A stretch of 64,000 nucleotides of DNA from QHCE01 sp041743105 (GTDB lineage: Bacteria; Actinomycetota; Actinomycetes; Mycobacteriales; QHCE01), in the NCBI GenBank assembly GCA_041743105.1, contig JBGTNI010000015.1, positions 37,154-101,153 of the forward strand, written 5' to 3'. The notes beneath the pieces were generated by a model. That model saw only the letters and a list, made by a program, of their open reading frames with translations, had not been told where the DNA came from and made no database searches. Made by a program: the position numbers and the translations under genes. Positions within the stretch are counted from its first letter, which is position 1; each line of letters opens with the position of its first letter. Shown piece after piece: positions 43,845 through 53,424 of the stretch.

Positions 43845-45924
43845 CGCGGCCCGAGCCCGGCGCAGCCGTTGCCGGACGCGTCAGCGTCTCGGGACGAACG
43901 CCTACGAGGCTGGCAGAGTCGAGGTCGGAAACGTCGGACTTCGCTCGCGACGCCGACGTCCGATCCCCGATAACGGGCAGCATCGCACGGTTGGCGTTCT
44001 CCGGCCGGCCGGGCTGATAGATGGGGTGGCTTTCGCCAGTTGCGGCCACTGACACACGTGGATAGGTCGTAGGCACAGTCCCGCTGTCCGCTGCCTGTCG
44101 ATACCGATCGGGCGCGCGACTGTCCGTCGAGCGCCGCTGCTGCGGGACCATCGTGTCAGTGGCCAGCGTATTCTCAGCAAGCCCTGAGCCGGCTGACACA
44201 CCGGCCACGGTCAACTTCCCTACCGGTCCTGTCGCGGTACTCAGTGCGGCAAGCGTGACGCCACGGCTCCACGTCTCGGGTCGAGTGCGTGCCGATGCCC
44301 CACCGGCCGATGCGACACGTTGACTCTCGGCTGCCGGCTCACTGTTACCCAGCGTCCCCACACCAGCGGCCGACAGGCGCCGGAGGTCACCGAAGACTCG
44401 CTGGTGCATGCGGCCCACCCCGCCAACCACGTTGCTCATCGGATCGACGCCGGTAAGTTGTGTCAAGCGCCGGTAGGGCCGCAGCAGCAGCCACAAGATC
44501 ACTCCGGTGAGCCACATCAACAAAATCTGCTGCCACCCTGCCAATGACGGCGTTCCCGTGATCACCTCCACCGCTAGCAAGAACACCGCGGAACCGACGC
44601 CGAAGATGACACAGTTGATGATCGCCGCCACCACGGTGCGCAGCATCGCCCGCAGTGGACCCGACGCCGGTCGCAAGATGCCGATAGTGCCGATCGCCGG
44701 CAGGAACGCCACAGCGAGCCGGATAATCAAAAATGCCACCAGCACCAGCACCGAGGCCATGAGATCGAACGGGGTGACCACGATCGCCGAAATCAGCGCC
44801 AGCATGGCCGCGCCAACTCGTTCGGTACCTTTACGGCCTACCAGGTACTCGTAGGCTTCCGGGTCTTCAGCCTTGATCTTTTCCGCGGTGGTCTCCCACA
44901 GCTTCGCCTTCTCGGCGAAGATCGCCGACCGCGTGTCGGGTTTTCCCTGCATTTGCTTGGCTTCATGCCACGAAATGGCTCGGGCCTGATACAGCTGTGG
45001 GCCGTACTTCTTGGCGACATCACTGTCCGCGCTACCGAGCGTGCCCCGTAACCACTGCTGATACAGCACCGTCTTGGTCATGACGCCGCTGGCGCGCACC
45101 GCGGGAGGCCGATCGTCGTCGGGTGAGCCCACGCTGGCGTTCATTGCCCCGCTTACCTGGCCGAGCGCGCCGGTGAGCGTGTCGTCGGCTGCCCGGGAAG
45201 CGGACAACGGCCAGGCCGCCACCGCCGAGACCAAGGCCATCACCAGCAGGGCCCATCCCGCTGTGGTCACGGCCGCGGAAATGTTGCCGCCGCGAGCCCC
45301 CCACAACAGCCAGAGGCCGACGATGCCCAGAACCAGCACACCCCAGACGTTGAACACCCGCTCCGCCAGTGCCGAGGACGCCCGCTCCACCAGGTCATCG
45401 GTCCAGCCCCACATAGAGCTGGGCTGGTACGCGTACTCCCGCACACTGTTGTCCAACGCCACTAACCACAGAGCGGGTGAGTACAGCAGGTTTGCGATCG
45501 TGTTCGTGGTCAGCGCCGACGGATCTCGGACCGCATCGGGTCCACAGCCCAGATCATAAGTGGCATAGTTGAGCGCGGCATAGCCATAGACGTCATAGGT
45601 GGAGACGGCGGCGTCGGCCGCGAACGGATCTTTCGTGGACGGATTGGCCGGCTGCCGCAGGAACCACCCGGCCATGCCACTGTCGGGACGTGACGCTGGG
45701 GGTGCCTGTTTGCAGTCCAGGCTGGGACCGATCTTGTCGCCACCGGGCAGGCACTCCACCAGGTTCGTGAAACTGCACGCGGCCTGTGCGCTCTGTTGCC
45801 CGGCCGGGATGAACAGCGCCCCGCCGACACCGATCAGAACCACCAGCAGCATGACTCGCCAGCGGGCGAACAGCGGGCGGGAGGGCGACTTTGTCGACGA
45901 AAAAGCTCGCGGGCGACCCATCAC
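43837..45924 (-). CDS. Polytopic membrane protein of the secretion cluster (VirB6-like)
   Basis: 695 residues. Signal-like N-terminal helix (about 24-48), a large loop, then about six transmembrane segments between residues 190 and 480 (for example VWGVLVLGIVGLWLLWGARG and LMASVLVLVAFLIIRLAVAF), and a 200-residue Ser/Thr/Arg-rich tail. This is the layout of VirB6/TrbL-type channel proteins. The stop of the ATPase gene overlaps GTG 45924 (GTGA); ATG 45921 is the alternative start. Confidence 0.75.
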   Translation of the reverse strand: MMGRPRAFSSTKSPSRPLFARWRVMLLVVLIGVGGALFIPAGQQSAQAACSFTNLVECLPGGDKIGPSLDCKQAPPASRPDSGMAGWFLRQPANPSTKDPFAADAAVSTYDVYGYAALNYATYDLGCGPDAVRDPSALTTNTIANLLYSPALWLVALDNSVREYAYQPSSMWGWTDDLVERASSALAERVFNVWGVLVLGIVGLWLLWGARGGNISAAVTTAGWALLVMALVSAVAAWPLSASRAADDTLTGALGQVSGAMNASVGSPDDDRPPAVRASGVMTKTVLYQQWLRGTLGSADSDVAKKYGPQLYQARAISWHEAKQMQGKPDTRSAIFAEKAKLWETTAEKIKAEDPEAYEYLVGRKGTERVGAAMLALISAIVVTPFDLMASVLVLVAFLIIRLAVAFLPAIGTIGILRPASGPLRAMLRTVVAAIINCVIFGVGSAVFLLAVEVITGTPSLAGWQQILLMWLTGVILWLLLRPYRRLTQLTGVDPMSNVVGGVGRMHQRVFGDLRRLSAAGVGTLGNSEPAAESQRVASAGGASARTRPETWSRGVTLAALSTATGPVGKLTVAGVSAGSGLAENTLATDTMVPQQRRSTDSRAPDRYRQAADSGTVPTTYPRVSVAATGESHPIYQPGRPENANRAMLPVIGDRTSASRAKSDVSDLDSASLVGVRPETLTRPATAAPGSGRDG

Positions 45925-48900
45925 AGCTCCGTTTTATGGCCGTCGGACTGCGGTGCCGGCGCGGTAGTGTCCAGCGCCGCGAGCAGGCCCGGAACGTAGG
46001 ACAGATCGGCACGAAACTTCTGTACCCTGCCCTCGACGTCTCTCATAATGAATTCGCGGTATCCGAGCCGGTCTTGGCTACGAACCTGAGCAACCGAGAG
46101 CTGCGCGAGCGTGTTCTCATAGCCCACTCCGCGCTCGATTCCGAGCATCCGCAGCGCCTGTGCGGCGATCTCGGGGTCCTCGGCGATACGCCCAACGAAG
46201 ACCGTGGAGACAAGGTTCTGCACATCCAGACCCAGAATGTCTATCGGGTTCTGACTCGAAGCCAGCGCTGCGATGTTCCATTTGCGGGAGTCGCGAGCCA
46301 GCCGGGTGAACAGCGCCCGACCCGACCCCCAACCGGCCAGGAAATGCGTCTCGTCCAACCCGACGACTTTGCGTTCGGCCATGCCAAGGCCGTACGCACG
46401 GCGGGTGGTGAACGCTGTCGCCAAGTGCAGCATCGGCAGCGCCATGCGCTCCTCGATCTGCCAGTACTCCCGGTCAATCGTGAGGTCCGGTAGGGCCAGT
46501 CCAGCCATGGTGATCACCGAGAGCACGGCATCGTTGTCGCCGGAGTTTTCGGGGGCGGCACCGAAGAACAGCCGCGACAACGGCATGTCTCGCACGTCAC
46601 CGAGGGTCTCGGCGAGCTCTGCTCCCTCATCGCCGGTATCGATCAGCGCGCGCAGCAGGTCATCCAGCGTTGCGGTCTCCTCCGGCTCGACAGCCCGAGC
46701 AGCCCGCTGCAGCAGGATTGGGGTGGAGCGCTCACGCGCCACCTGAGGCGGCAGCAGCATGGTGCAGATGTCGGTGGCCAGAGCCTTGCGTTCTGCCCTA
46801 GCTGAGGCAACGGCGGAGCGGTACGTTGAGTCGTCGACGAAATGCTCGCGATGTGGCGTCGGGATCAGCGAGTACGGCGCGAGCGTTCCGGGCTCGCCAC
46901 GTGTGAGGTCGTACACCTTGCTGTAAGGCGCCAGCTCCGGCAGTTGGCACAACCGCGCCAACGGACCCGACGGGTCCAGCAGCGTGGTAGGGATACCGCG
47001 CCGTGCCGCCAGGTAGGCGATGCCACCCATCAACGTGGACTTGCCACCACCGGGCTCGGCGACCAGCACCGCAAGGCCGGAACGCTCCCGCACTTCGGTG
47101 GCGAAATGCGGGTCCCACATCACCGGGCGACGACTGGTACCGCACGTCTCGCCGATGATGGGACCGCGCCTGTCCCCCACGGTGGCGGCAGCCTGTGGCA
47201 CCCCGGCGGCGAAGTATTTGGCTGGCATGCGCCGCAGGTAACCAGTGTTCGCCACCGGTTGCCCCGGAATGAACTCGTCGAGCAGCCGCAGCTGATCTTT
47301 GGGGTGCTGCAACGTGATACGCATGGAACGGTAGTGGTCGGCCAACAGCCGCACCCGTGCCAAGCATTCCTGTTCGGTCTGACCGGAGACGGCGACCCGG
47401 TGCCAGCCGTGCACCCGAGCCGAATCCAGATCCAGCCCGGTCGCCATTTCGTCGGTGATGTCCAGGGCGCGTTGCGCCAGCCGCTCCAGCTCCGGCGGCG
47501 GGTCCATCTCGTGCTCATGATAGTCCCGCTGCTGCGAGCGAATGGTGAGTAGCTTGTGCTCCAAGCTCTTGAGTGCGTCGCCCGGACCGAGTACGTCCAC
47601 TCGCGAAGACAACTCCATCGCCCACGGCAGCTGCTCGTGAAAGTGCAGCCACGGCTCGTGCTGTTCGGGAATGACCAGCTCTTCCATCCGTCCGAACGTA
47701 AGCACCGCGACGTGTCGCTCGGCATGGGTGTCCTCAGTCCGCGTAACCAGGCGGACCGTGCTGCCGTAGCGACCCCGGAAACGCTGCGTGTTCTCGGTGA
47801 ACGCGAACAGGTCCCCGGGCTCCCAGGTGTGGTCGTCGATTGCGGACAGGCTACTGGGGGGCGGCATGCACAGGGCGACAGAGCGGTGGATCAGCCATTC
47901 CAATTCCAGTGCCTTGGCGGGTTGAGCTTGTAACCCGAACGCTCCGAGCACTTCGTCGAATCGGCTCACCAGCTGGTGTAGCCGGTTGCGTTCGGCGTTG
48001 CCGACGCCCTGGCGACGTACCGTGTTCATCAGCTCCACTGCCTGCTCCCGCAGCGTGCGTCGCTGGAAGACCACTCCCAGGTAGACCTCGCCCTCGGCGA
48101 GGCTAGTGGCGTGCACCCGATGCTGAGCGTGTGTGAGGTGCTCCGCCCAGCTGGTCTGACCGGGAACGTCGGGCAGCGGTTGCGAGGTCTGCTCATCTAG
48201 CCGGTGTGCCCACTGTGCCGCGGGATAGGGCCGGGTGGTGCGCCGTAGATGTAACCGGTAACCAGCTAGAGCGGCGTACTGCGCCGCGACCGACAGCATG
48301 ATCGACGTGCGCTCTTTGTCGGCGCGAAATGCCCACTGGATGTCCGGCAGTCGATACCAGGCGGTGACGTCGGTTCTGGTGAACGTGAGGTGGCCGGCGA
48401 TCTCGCGAAGCTCCAGCTCGCGCATCGGTTCCCGGTCCCTGAAAGCGGGAGTGCGAGGTGTGGCTTTCTTTGGCTGCTTCAGCGTGACCGGCGGGATTCC
48501 GACAGCGGCACTCGGTGACGGGGTGGGGGTCGCATCGGTGGCGACATCGGCGTCCACCACTTCCGTGACCGCGGCGTCGTCCGCGGCTGGTTCAATCAGC
48601 TCGTCCACGGCTGCGACATCGGTGTTGACCGCGCTGTCGTCGTCGGATGGCGCCTCGGCGTCGGTCGCTACCGCGTCAAGTTCGACATCCGTTTCCGTAG
48701 CTGCCACGGGCCGAAATTCCGGCTCGGCCGGAGTGGCTTCGAAGAAACTTTCGGCATACTGGTCGTCACACTCATCGTCGGAGTAACCCTCATCCAAGTG
48801 CCCGCCAGAGTGGGCTGGCTGTAGCACCGGAGTAACCGCTGCGGGTGAGTCGAAGACCATGAAGTGGTGCGCCAAGGAACCTTCGCTCACCAACATCGCG

Positions 48901-49052
48901 TCGCTGTTGGCAAGGCCTTCAAGCAGCTCTTCATCGGTCTGCCGCTGAGCGCGATGTGCCGCCCGAGCGCGTATCTTCCGCTCGGGTGCGTCGAGTCGAC
49001 GCTGGTCAATTGGGTGCTGATCGAGATCCGGCGTCCCTAGATGCGGCGTCAT
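45921..49052 (-). CDS. VirB4-type conjugation/secretion ATPase
   Basis: 1043 residues. A long acidic low-complexity region (about 60-190) is followed by the VirB4 N-domain and a RecA-like ATPase: Walker A AEPGGGKST near residue 667 and Walker B VVGLDETHFL near 899. VirB4 is the energiser of type IV secretion. No relaxase, coupling protein or integrase is found near it, so this is probably not an autonomous conjugative element. It overlaps both neighbours by four bases. Confidence 0.88.
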   Translation of the reverse strand: MTPHLGTPDLDQHPIDQRRLDAPERKIRARAAHRAQRQTDEELLEGLANSDAMLVSEGSLAHHFMVFDSPAAVTPVLQPAHSGGHLDEGYSDDECDDQYAESFFEATPAEPEFRPVAATETDVELDAVATDAEAPSDDDSAVNTDVAAVDELIEPAADDAAVTEVVDADVATDATPTPSPSAAVGIPPVTLKQPKKATPRTPAFRDREPMRELELREIAGHLTFTRTDVTAWYRLPDIQWAFRADKERTSIMLSVAAQYAALAGYRLHLRRTTRPYPAAQWAHRLDEQTSQPLPDVPGQTSWAEHLTHAQHRVHATSLAEGEVYLGVVFQRRTLREQAVELMNTVRRQGVGNAERNRLHQLVSRFDEVLGAFGLQAQPAKALELEWLIHRSVALCMPPPSSLSAIDDHTWEPGDLFAFTENTQRFRGRYGSTVRLVTRTEDTHAERHVAVLTFGRMEELVIPEQHEPWLHFHEQLPWAMELSSRVDVLGPGDALKSLEHKLLTIRSQQRDYHEHEMDPPPELERLAQRALDITDEMATGLDLDSARVHGWHRVAVSGQTEQECLARVRLLADHYRSMRITLQHPKDQLRLLDEFIPGQPVANTGYLRRMPAKYFAAGVPQAAATVGDRRGPIIGETCGTSRRPVMWDPHFATEVRERSGLAVLVAEPGGGKSTLMGGIAYLAARRGIPTTLLDPSGPLARLCQLPELAPYSKVYDLTRGEPGTLAPYSLIPTPHREHFVDDSTYRSAVASARAERKALATDICTMLLPPQVARERSTPILLQRAARAVEPEETATLDDLLRALIDTGDEGAELAETLGDVRDMPLSRLFFGAAPENSGDNDAVLSVITMAGLALPDLTIDREYWQIEERMALPMLHLATAFTTRRAYGLGMAERKVVGLDETHFLAGWGSGRALFTRLARDSRKWNIAALASSQNPIDILGLDVQNLVSTVFVGRIAEDPEIAAQALRMLGIERGVGYENTLAQLSVAQVRSQDRLGYREFIMRDVEGRVQKFRADLSYVPGLLAALDTTAPAPQSDGHKTEL

Positions 49053-49402
49053 AGCACCCCCTGGCGAATTCGCACGTGGGGTCGTACTCGCGCGCTACCC
49101 GCAAGGGCGTCCCGGTCGCGCCGCCAGTCGGTTGCCGCCGTGCGCAACACGGCACGAACCGGACGATCCGGGCTCACCTGGCGAAGGATCAGTGACGTGA
49201 GCACGATAGATAGTGCAATCTCGATCGCCGGGAAGATGTCCACGCTGCCGGTCACCAAGAAACGCGCCCCGATGACGAGGCACAGCACCGCGACGAATAG
49301 CGGGTACGCCACATAGGGCAAGTGGAAGGGCAAGGTGAACCCGCGAGGGCCCAGGAAGAGAAGCCTTGCCCGGTAGATGTCGTCATCTGACCGCAGCCGC
49401 AT
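49049..49402 (-). CDS. Small membrane protein of the secretion cluster (PrgI/VirB3 position)
   Basis: 117 residues with two hydrophobic segments (PYVAYPLFVAVLCLVIGARF and IFPAIEIALSIVLTSLILRQ) and a basic tail. It lies directly before the VirB4 gene with an ATGA overlap, the usual place for PrgI/VirB3-like proteins. The family is not certain. Confidence 0.65.
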   Translation of the reverse strand: MRLRSDDDIYRARLLFLGPRGFTLPFHLPYVAYPLFVAVLCLVIGARFLVTGSVDIFPAIEIALSIVLTSLILRQVSPDRPVRAVLRTAATDWRRDRDALAGSARVRPHVRIRQGVL

Positions 49403-49404
49403 CT

Positions 49405-49740
49405 CTACCCGCCAAAAGCGAGCTTTGCGAAGCCCTCACCGAAGGCAAACAGCAGACCGGCTCCGGCGATGAAAAGGACGCCCAGCACGGCGATTCCGCC
49501 AGTGGTCAGCGCCTCCGACCAGCGGCCTCTGCCAGATCTGCTCAGGATGATCACACCAACGACAGCTAGTAGAATCGGCACGATCTTGGTCACGATGAAG
49601 GTGACGATGCCGGAGCTGTTCAACGTGGTGCCGGAATCCTCGGCGGCCAGCATGCCTTGGGTCAGCATGCTCCCAGTCATCATATGCTCAGCCAACATGG
49701 TGAGCTGGCTCACTGAGACTGCAACGGCGTTGCCAAGCAT
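49405..49740 (-). CDS. Small two-helix membrane protein (pilin/VirB2 position)
   Basis: 111 residues. A hydrophilic N-terminus is followed by two transmembrane segments (GIVTFIVTKIVPILLAVVGV and GIAVLGVLFIAGAGLLFAFG) separated by a short basic loop (RSGRGRW). VirB2-type pilins have this form. It is first in the operon; GGGAGA precedes the ATG, and TTGAAT about 60 bases upstream may be the -35. Confidence 0.65.
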   Translation of the reverse strand: MLGNAVAVSVSQLTMLAEHMMTGSMLTQGMLAAEDSGTTLNSSGIVTFIVTKIVPILLAVVGVIILSRSGRGRWSEALTTGGIAVLGVLFIAGAGLLFAFGEGFAKLAFGG

Positions 49741-49998
49741 GAGTCGTTCTCCCGCAGGCGAATTCGGCTGAGATAGCTAACGCACATCACGGTATGACAT
49801 TCAAACGCGCTGAGCGTTCAACGACACCCAGCCCTGGCAAGGTTTTTTTGCGTTCGACTGCCCCTGCTGGGGCCGCTGCGCGCCTTGCCTTATGCGGCCA
49901 CGAAAGGCATACTCGGGAATTGCGCTAGCTGCTCTTAGCCTCAATGTCAAGCACCCGGGCCGAGCAAACGGCTCACTAACAGCCGCGAGGAGGTTGTG
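49741..49998. other. Divergent intergenic region
   Basis: Between the start of the secretion operon and the small plus-strand gene. It holds a run of seven T (about 49843-49849) preceded by CCAGCCCTGG and no supported gene. Confidence 0.35.
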
Positions 49999-50157
49999 GT
50001 GCTGAAAAAGCTCCTGCAATGGGGCCTCGTCATATTCGTGATCTTCTACATCGCCACACGACCCACCGAAGCGGCTACAGCGGTCAGGTCGGGCTTCGGC
50101 GCTTTGGAGACCACCGCCAACGGGTTTAGTCAGTTTCTAAGCGAGACCGCCGCTTAA
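49999..50157 (+). CDS. Small single-helix membrane protein
   Basis: 52 residues: LKKLLQWGLVIFVIFYIATR (transmembrane helix at 5-20), then PTEAATAVRSGFGALETTAN and a short tail. GAGGAGG lies five bases before GTG 49999. Actinobacterial homologues of this size and pattern are known as hypothetical proteins. The gene is convergent with hisG and ends 11 bases from its stop. Too short for the usual ORF cutoff. Confidence 0.72.
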   Translation: MLKKLLQWGLVIFVIFYIATRPTEAATAVRSGFGALETTANGFSQFLSETAA

Positions 50158-50168
50158 CGTTCCATCGC

Positions 50169-51020
50169 TCACAGCCGGCAGGCGCGGATGTCGGTGACCA
50201 AAATCGCCCGTGCCCCCAATGCGTGCAATCGATCCATGGCCGTATGCACCTCGTCGGCGGGGACCATGGACTGCACCGCAACCCAACCTTGACGGTGCAA
50301 CGGTGAGATCGTAGGTGCGGCGATCCCCGGTGTCACAGCGCAGGCAGCCTCCAGCTGTTCGCCGGCCACGTCGTAGGTCACCATCATGTATTGTCGAGCC
50401 ACCAGTACCCCGCCCAACCGCTGCAGCAGCTGTTCGCGTGACAGCGCCACGCTGGTTCGGGCGACGCGGCGGCCGATCAGCACCGCCGTCGATTCCAGCA
50501 GAACGTCACCGAAGACCTCTAGGCCCTGCTGTCGCAGCGTAGCGCCGGTCTCCACCACGTCGGCGATAGCGTCGGCTACGCCTAGTCGTACCGATGTCTC
50601 GACAGCACCGTCAAGACGAATCACCGTCGTGGCGATGCCACGATCGGTGAGGTAACGCTCAACCAGTCCAGGGTATGCGGTGGCCACGCGCCGACCGGCC
50701 AGGTCATCGACGCCGGCGATCGACCCCGGCGATGCGGCGAATCGAAACCGCGACGCGGCGAAGCCGAGCTCGAGCAGTTCATCGGCGGGCGCGCCGCTGT
50801 CGAGCAGCAGATCGCGACCGGTTATCCCCAGGTCGAGATCGCCCGATCCAACGTAGGTAGCGATATCGCGGGGACGAAGGAAGAAAAACTCGACTCCGTT
50901 GCCATGATCGATCATGGTGAGTTCGTGCCGCACATGGCGTTGCCGGTATCCGGCTTCCACGAGCATGGCACTGGCCGGCTCGGAGAGGGCACCCTTGTTA
51001 GGTACGGCAACGCGCAGCAT
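50169..51020 (-). CDS. hisG: ATP phosphoribosyltransferase
   Basis: 283 residues of the long form: first step of histidine synthesis, joining ATP and PRPP. LRVAVPNKGALSEPASAML at the N-terminus, YVGSGDLDLGITGRDLLLD, the PRPP loop in DVVETGATLRQQGL, and the C-terminal regulatory ACT-like part (VQSMVPADEVHTAMDRLHAL). ATG 51018-51020 follows GAAAGAG. hisE lies 25 bases upstream on the same strand. Confidence 0.96.
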   Translation of the reverse strand: MLRVAVPNKGALSEPASAMLVEAGYRQRHVRHELTMIDHGNGVEFFFLRPRDIATYVGSGDLDLGITGRDLLLDSGAPADELLELGFAASRFRFAASPGSIAGVDDLAGRRVATAYPGLVERYLTDRGIATTVIRLDGAVETSVRLGVADAIADVVETGATLRQQGLEVFGDVLLESTAVLIGRRVARTSVALSREQLLQRLGGVLVARQYMMVTYDVAGEQLEAACAVTPGIAAPTISPLHRQGWVAVQSMVPADEVHTAMDRLHALGARAILVTDIRACRL

Positions 51021-51045
51021 GGTTTCTCTTTCTGTTAACGAGCTT

Positions 51046-51309
51046 CTATAGCCGGGCATACACTGCGTCGGGCTCAATTCCCCGAGCGAGCATCATCACT
51101 TGCACGTGATAGAGCAGCTGGGAGATCTCCTCGGCAAGCTCGGCGTCGGTCTGATACTCAGCGGCCAGCCACACCTCCGCGGCCTCTTCCACCACTTTCT
51201 TACCGATGGCGTGTACTCCGGCATGAACCGCCCGCACTGTGCCAGACTCCGTATCGCCGGTAGCTACCTTCCGCGACAACTCGGCGTACAGCTGGTCGAA
51301 AGTCTTCAC
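51046..51309 (-). CDS. hisE: Phosphoribosyl-ATP pyrophosphatase
   Basis: About 87 residues. All-alpha NTP pyrophosphohydrolase, second step of histidine synthesis: KTFDQLYAELSRKVATGDTE, GKKVVEEAAEVWLAAEYQ with the metal-binding EExxE-type cluster, and EEISQLLYHVQVMMLARG. GTG 51309 matches the usual MKTFDEL N-terminus; ATG 51321 is the alternative. hisE-hisG is the normal actinobacterial pair. Confidence 0.94.
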   Translation of the reverse strand: MKTFDQLYAELSRKVATGDTESGTVRAVHAGVHAIGKKVVEEAAEVWLAAEYQTDAELAEEISQLLYHVQVMMLARGIEPDAVYARL

Positions 51310-51422
51310 GACACCATTCAACCAAGCGGGAGCCTCCGGACCGTCAGTAGGTCAGGGACTGTCGCCGCGCCGCGCGTCACCGCGACAAGTTGTCGCCTTT
51401 GACGTGAAGCTTCAGCGTTGAT

Positions 51423-51899
51423 TTACCCTCGCCGTATCGTCCGCAGCACCATCGCCGCATCCAGCGCAGCGATGGTGGCGTCCCAACCCTTGTCTTCGGC
51501 GCTGTCCACATGGCCGGCCCGGTCACGTGCCTGCTGCTCGGTGTTGCAGGTAAGCACCCCGTGCGCCACCGGAACAGCCTCGTCGAGGGCAACTCGGGTT
51601 AAGCCTGCCGTTACGGCCTCGCAGACGTAGTCGAAGTGCGGCGTTCCTCCCCGAATCACCACACCGAGCGCTACCACGGCGTCGCACCGGCGCGCCAAAG
51701 CTTGCGCCACCACCGGCAGCTCCACCGAGCCCGCGACCCTGGCCACGACTACGTCGCTGACCTTAAATGCCATAGCGGCAGCCTGCGCCCGCGCTAGCAG
51801 GATATCCACGATCTCGCTGTTCCAGCGGGCGGCGACGATACCCAGCCGCAGTCCGGTAGCGTCAAGGTCGATGTGGGAAGGCGCACCCTCACCACTCAC
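51423..51899 (-). CDS. ribH: 6,7-dimethyl-8-ribityllumazine synthase
   Basis: 158 residues. Condenses the ribitylaminouracil with dihydroxybutanone phosphate in riboflavin synthesis. IVAARWNSEIVDILLARA, GSVELPVVAQALAR, ALGVVIRGGTPHFDYVCEAV and AHGVLTCNTEQQARDRAG are all typical. GTG 51899 follows AGGAGG by five bases. It is separated from ribBA by a family A repeat. Confidence 0.96.
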   Translation of the reverse strand: MSGEGAPSHIDLDATGLRLGIVAARWNSEIVDILLARAQAAAMAFKVSDVVVARVAGSVELPVVAQALARRCDAVVALGVVIRGGTPHFDYVCEAVTAGLTRVALDEAVPVAHGVLTCNTEQQARDRAGHVDSAEDKGWDATIAALDAAMVLRTIRRG

Positions 51900-51928
51900 G
51901 GCTGCCTCCTGTAGTCACCTTCGGGCTA

Positions 51929-52012
51929 TTACTAATCAGAACGTAAGTAGCTAGACAAGTGCAGCCTTTTGACCTGCAAATTAGCTAATTACGGGCTGAC
52001 TTAGTAACGATC
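51929..52012 (-). repeat. Palindromic repeat family A, inverted full copy
   Basis: TTACTAATCAG (51929-51939) to CTGACTTAGTAACGATCG. Reverse complemented, it aligns with 7501-7588 over its whole length, differing in the arms at a minority of positions. It lies between the ribBA stop and the ribH start inside an otherwise compact operon. Confidence 0.8.
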
Positions 52013-52088
52013 GACTCAGTATCCCGTCCAGAACTTCCTTAGAAAAGCCACTTCCTTAGAAAAAGCCACTTCCGCGTGGGTTTCCCGG

Positions 52089-53411
52089 CTATTTATCCGA
52101 GATAGTCGCAAATTCTTCGGGTAGGTCGGTGATGTAGTGACCCATTCGGTCCCGCTTAGTACGAAGGTAGCGGAGGTTCTCCGGATGGGCGTGGCTCGGC
52201 AACGGCTCCCGACCCACCACCCTCAACCCGTAGCCCTCAAGCCCCGCGCGCTTGGCGGGGTTGTTCGTCAGTAAGCGCATGCTGCGCACGCCCAGATCGA
52301 CCAAGACCTGCGCGCCGGTGCCATAGTCGCGCGCGTCGGCGGGAAGACCGAGCTCCAGGTTCGCGTCCACCGTGTCAGCCCCAGCGTCCTGCAGCTGATA
52401 GGCCTGTAGCTTGTGCAGCAGACCTATCCCGCGACCTTCATGACCGCGCATGTACAGCACCACCCCGCGACCTTCCTGCGCCACTCGGGCCAGCGCGCTG
52501 TCCAGCTGCGCTCCGCAGTCACAGCGCAGCGAGCCGAAAACATCGCCAGTGAGACATTCCGAGTGCACCCGCACCAGCACATCCTCGCCATCGCCGATCT
52601 CGCCCCGCACCAGCGCCACGTGCTCCCGGTCATCGAATGTGCTCTGATAGCCGACGGCCCGGAATTCCCCGTAACGGGTGGGGATGCGACTGTTAACGAC
52701 CTGGTTCACCTGTCGCTCGAACCGGCGTCGATGCGCGATGAGCTGCGCGATGGAGACCAGGGTCAAACCGTGCTCGGCGGCGAAAGCGCGTAGCTGCGGC
52801 AGCCTCGCCATGGTGCCGTCATCGTTGACTACCTCACATAGCGCACCAGCCGGGTGTAGCCCCGCCAACCGGGCCAGATCGACCGCGGCCTCAGTGTGCC
52901 CCGGACGGCGCAGCACACCCCCATCTTTCGCCCGCAGCGGAAATACATGGCCCGGGCGGGTGAGATCGACCGCCCGGCTGGAAGCCGAGCCCAGCACGCG
53001 GAGCGTCTGCGCCCGATCGTGGGCGGAAATGCCGGTGGCAGGCACGTCCGCGGCATCCACCGATACGGTGAATGCCGTGCCACGGCGATCTTGGTTTGTG
53101 TGATACATCGGCGGCAACTCAAGTCGGTCACAGTCCACGCCGGTGAGCGGGGCGCAGATCATGCCGGAGCTGTACCGGATCATGAACGCCAGCAGCGGCG
53201 GCGTGGCACACTGGGCGGCCACGATCAGGTCACCCTCGTTCTCCCGGTCGTGATCATCGGTCACAACTACCGCCTTGCCAGCGGCTATATCGGCGATTGC
53301 CTGTTCGACGGAGTCGAACGAATCGGCGGGGTCGACCGTGCTGAAACCGTTCCCTGCGTTGCTGTCATCGGAGACGTCACCCTCCGTTGACAGGTGCCTT
53401 TGCTCGGTCAT
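52089..53411 (-). CDS. ribBA: Bifunctional DHBP synthase / GTP cyclohydrolase II
   Basis: 440 residues. N-terminal RibB (about 30-230): VVVTDDHDRENEGDLIVAAQ, YTNQ-like HTNQDRRGTAFTVSVDA and RPGHVFPLRAKDGGVLRRPG HTEAAVDL. C-terminal RibA (about 235-430): VRVHSECLTGDVFGSLRCDC with the zinc cysteines and GRGIGLLHKLQAYQLQD. Makes both dihydroxybutanone phosphate and the pyrimidine precursor. ATG 53411 is six bases after GAGAGGGG. Confidence 0.96.
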   Translation of the reverse strand: MTEQRHLSTEGDVSDDSNAGNGFSTVDPADSFDSVEQAIADIAAGKAVVVTDDHDRENEGDLIVAAQCATPPLLAFMIRYSSGMICAPLTGVDCDRLELPPMYHTNQDRRGTAFTVSVDAADVPATGISAHDRAQTLRVLGSASSRAVDLTRPGHVFPLRAKDGGVLRRPGHTEAAVDLARLAGLHPAGALCEVVNDDGTMARLPQLRAFAAEHGLTLVSIAQLIAHRRRFERQVNQVVNSRIPTRYGEFRAVGYQSTFDDREHVALVRGEIGDGEDVLVRVHSECLTGDVFGSLRCDCGAQLDSALARVAQEGRGVVLYMRGHEGRGIGLLHKLQAYQLQDAGADTVDANLELGLPADARDYGTGAQVLVDLGVRSMRLLTNNPAKRAGLEGYGLRVVGREPLPSHAHPENLRYLRTKRDRMGHYITDLPEEFATISDK

Positions 53412-53424
53412 CAAGTGCCCCTCT

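Noticed and set aside
46842..47552. 236-codon plus-strand frame inside virB4
   Set aside because: Antisense shadow of the VirB4 ATPase, whose Walker motifs are intact.
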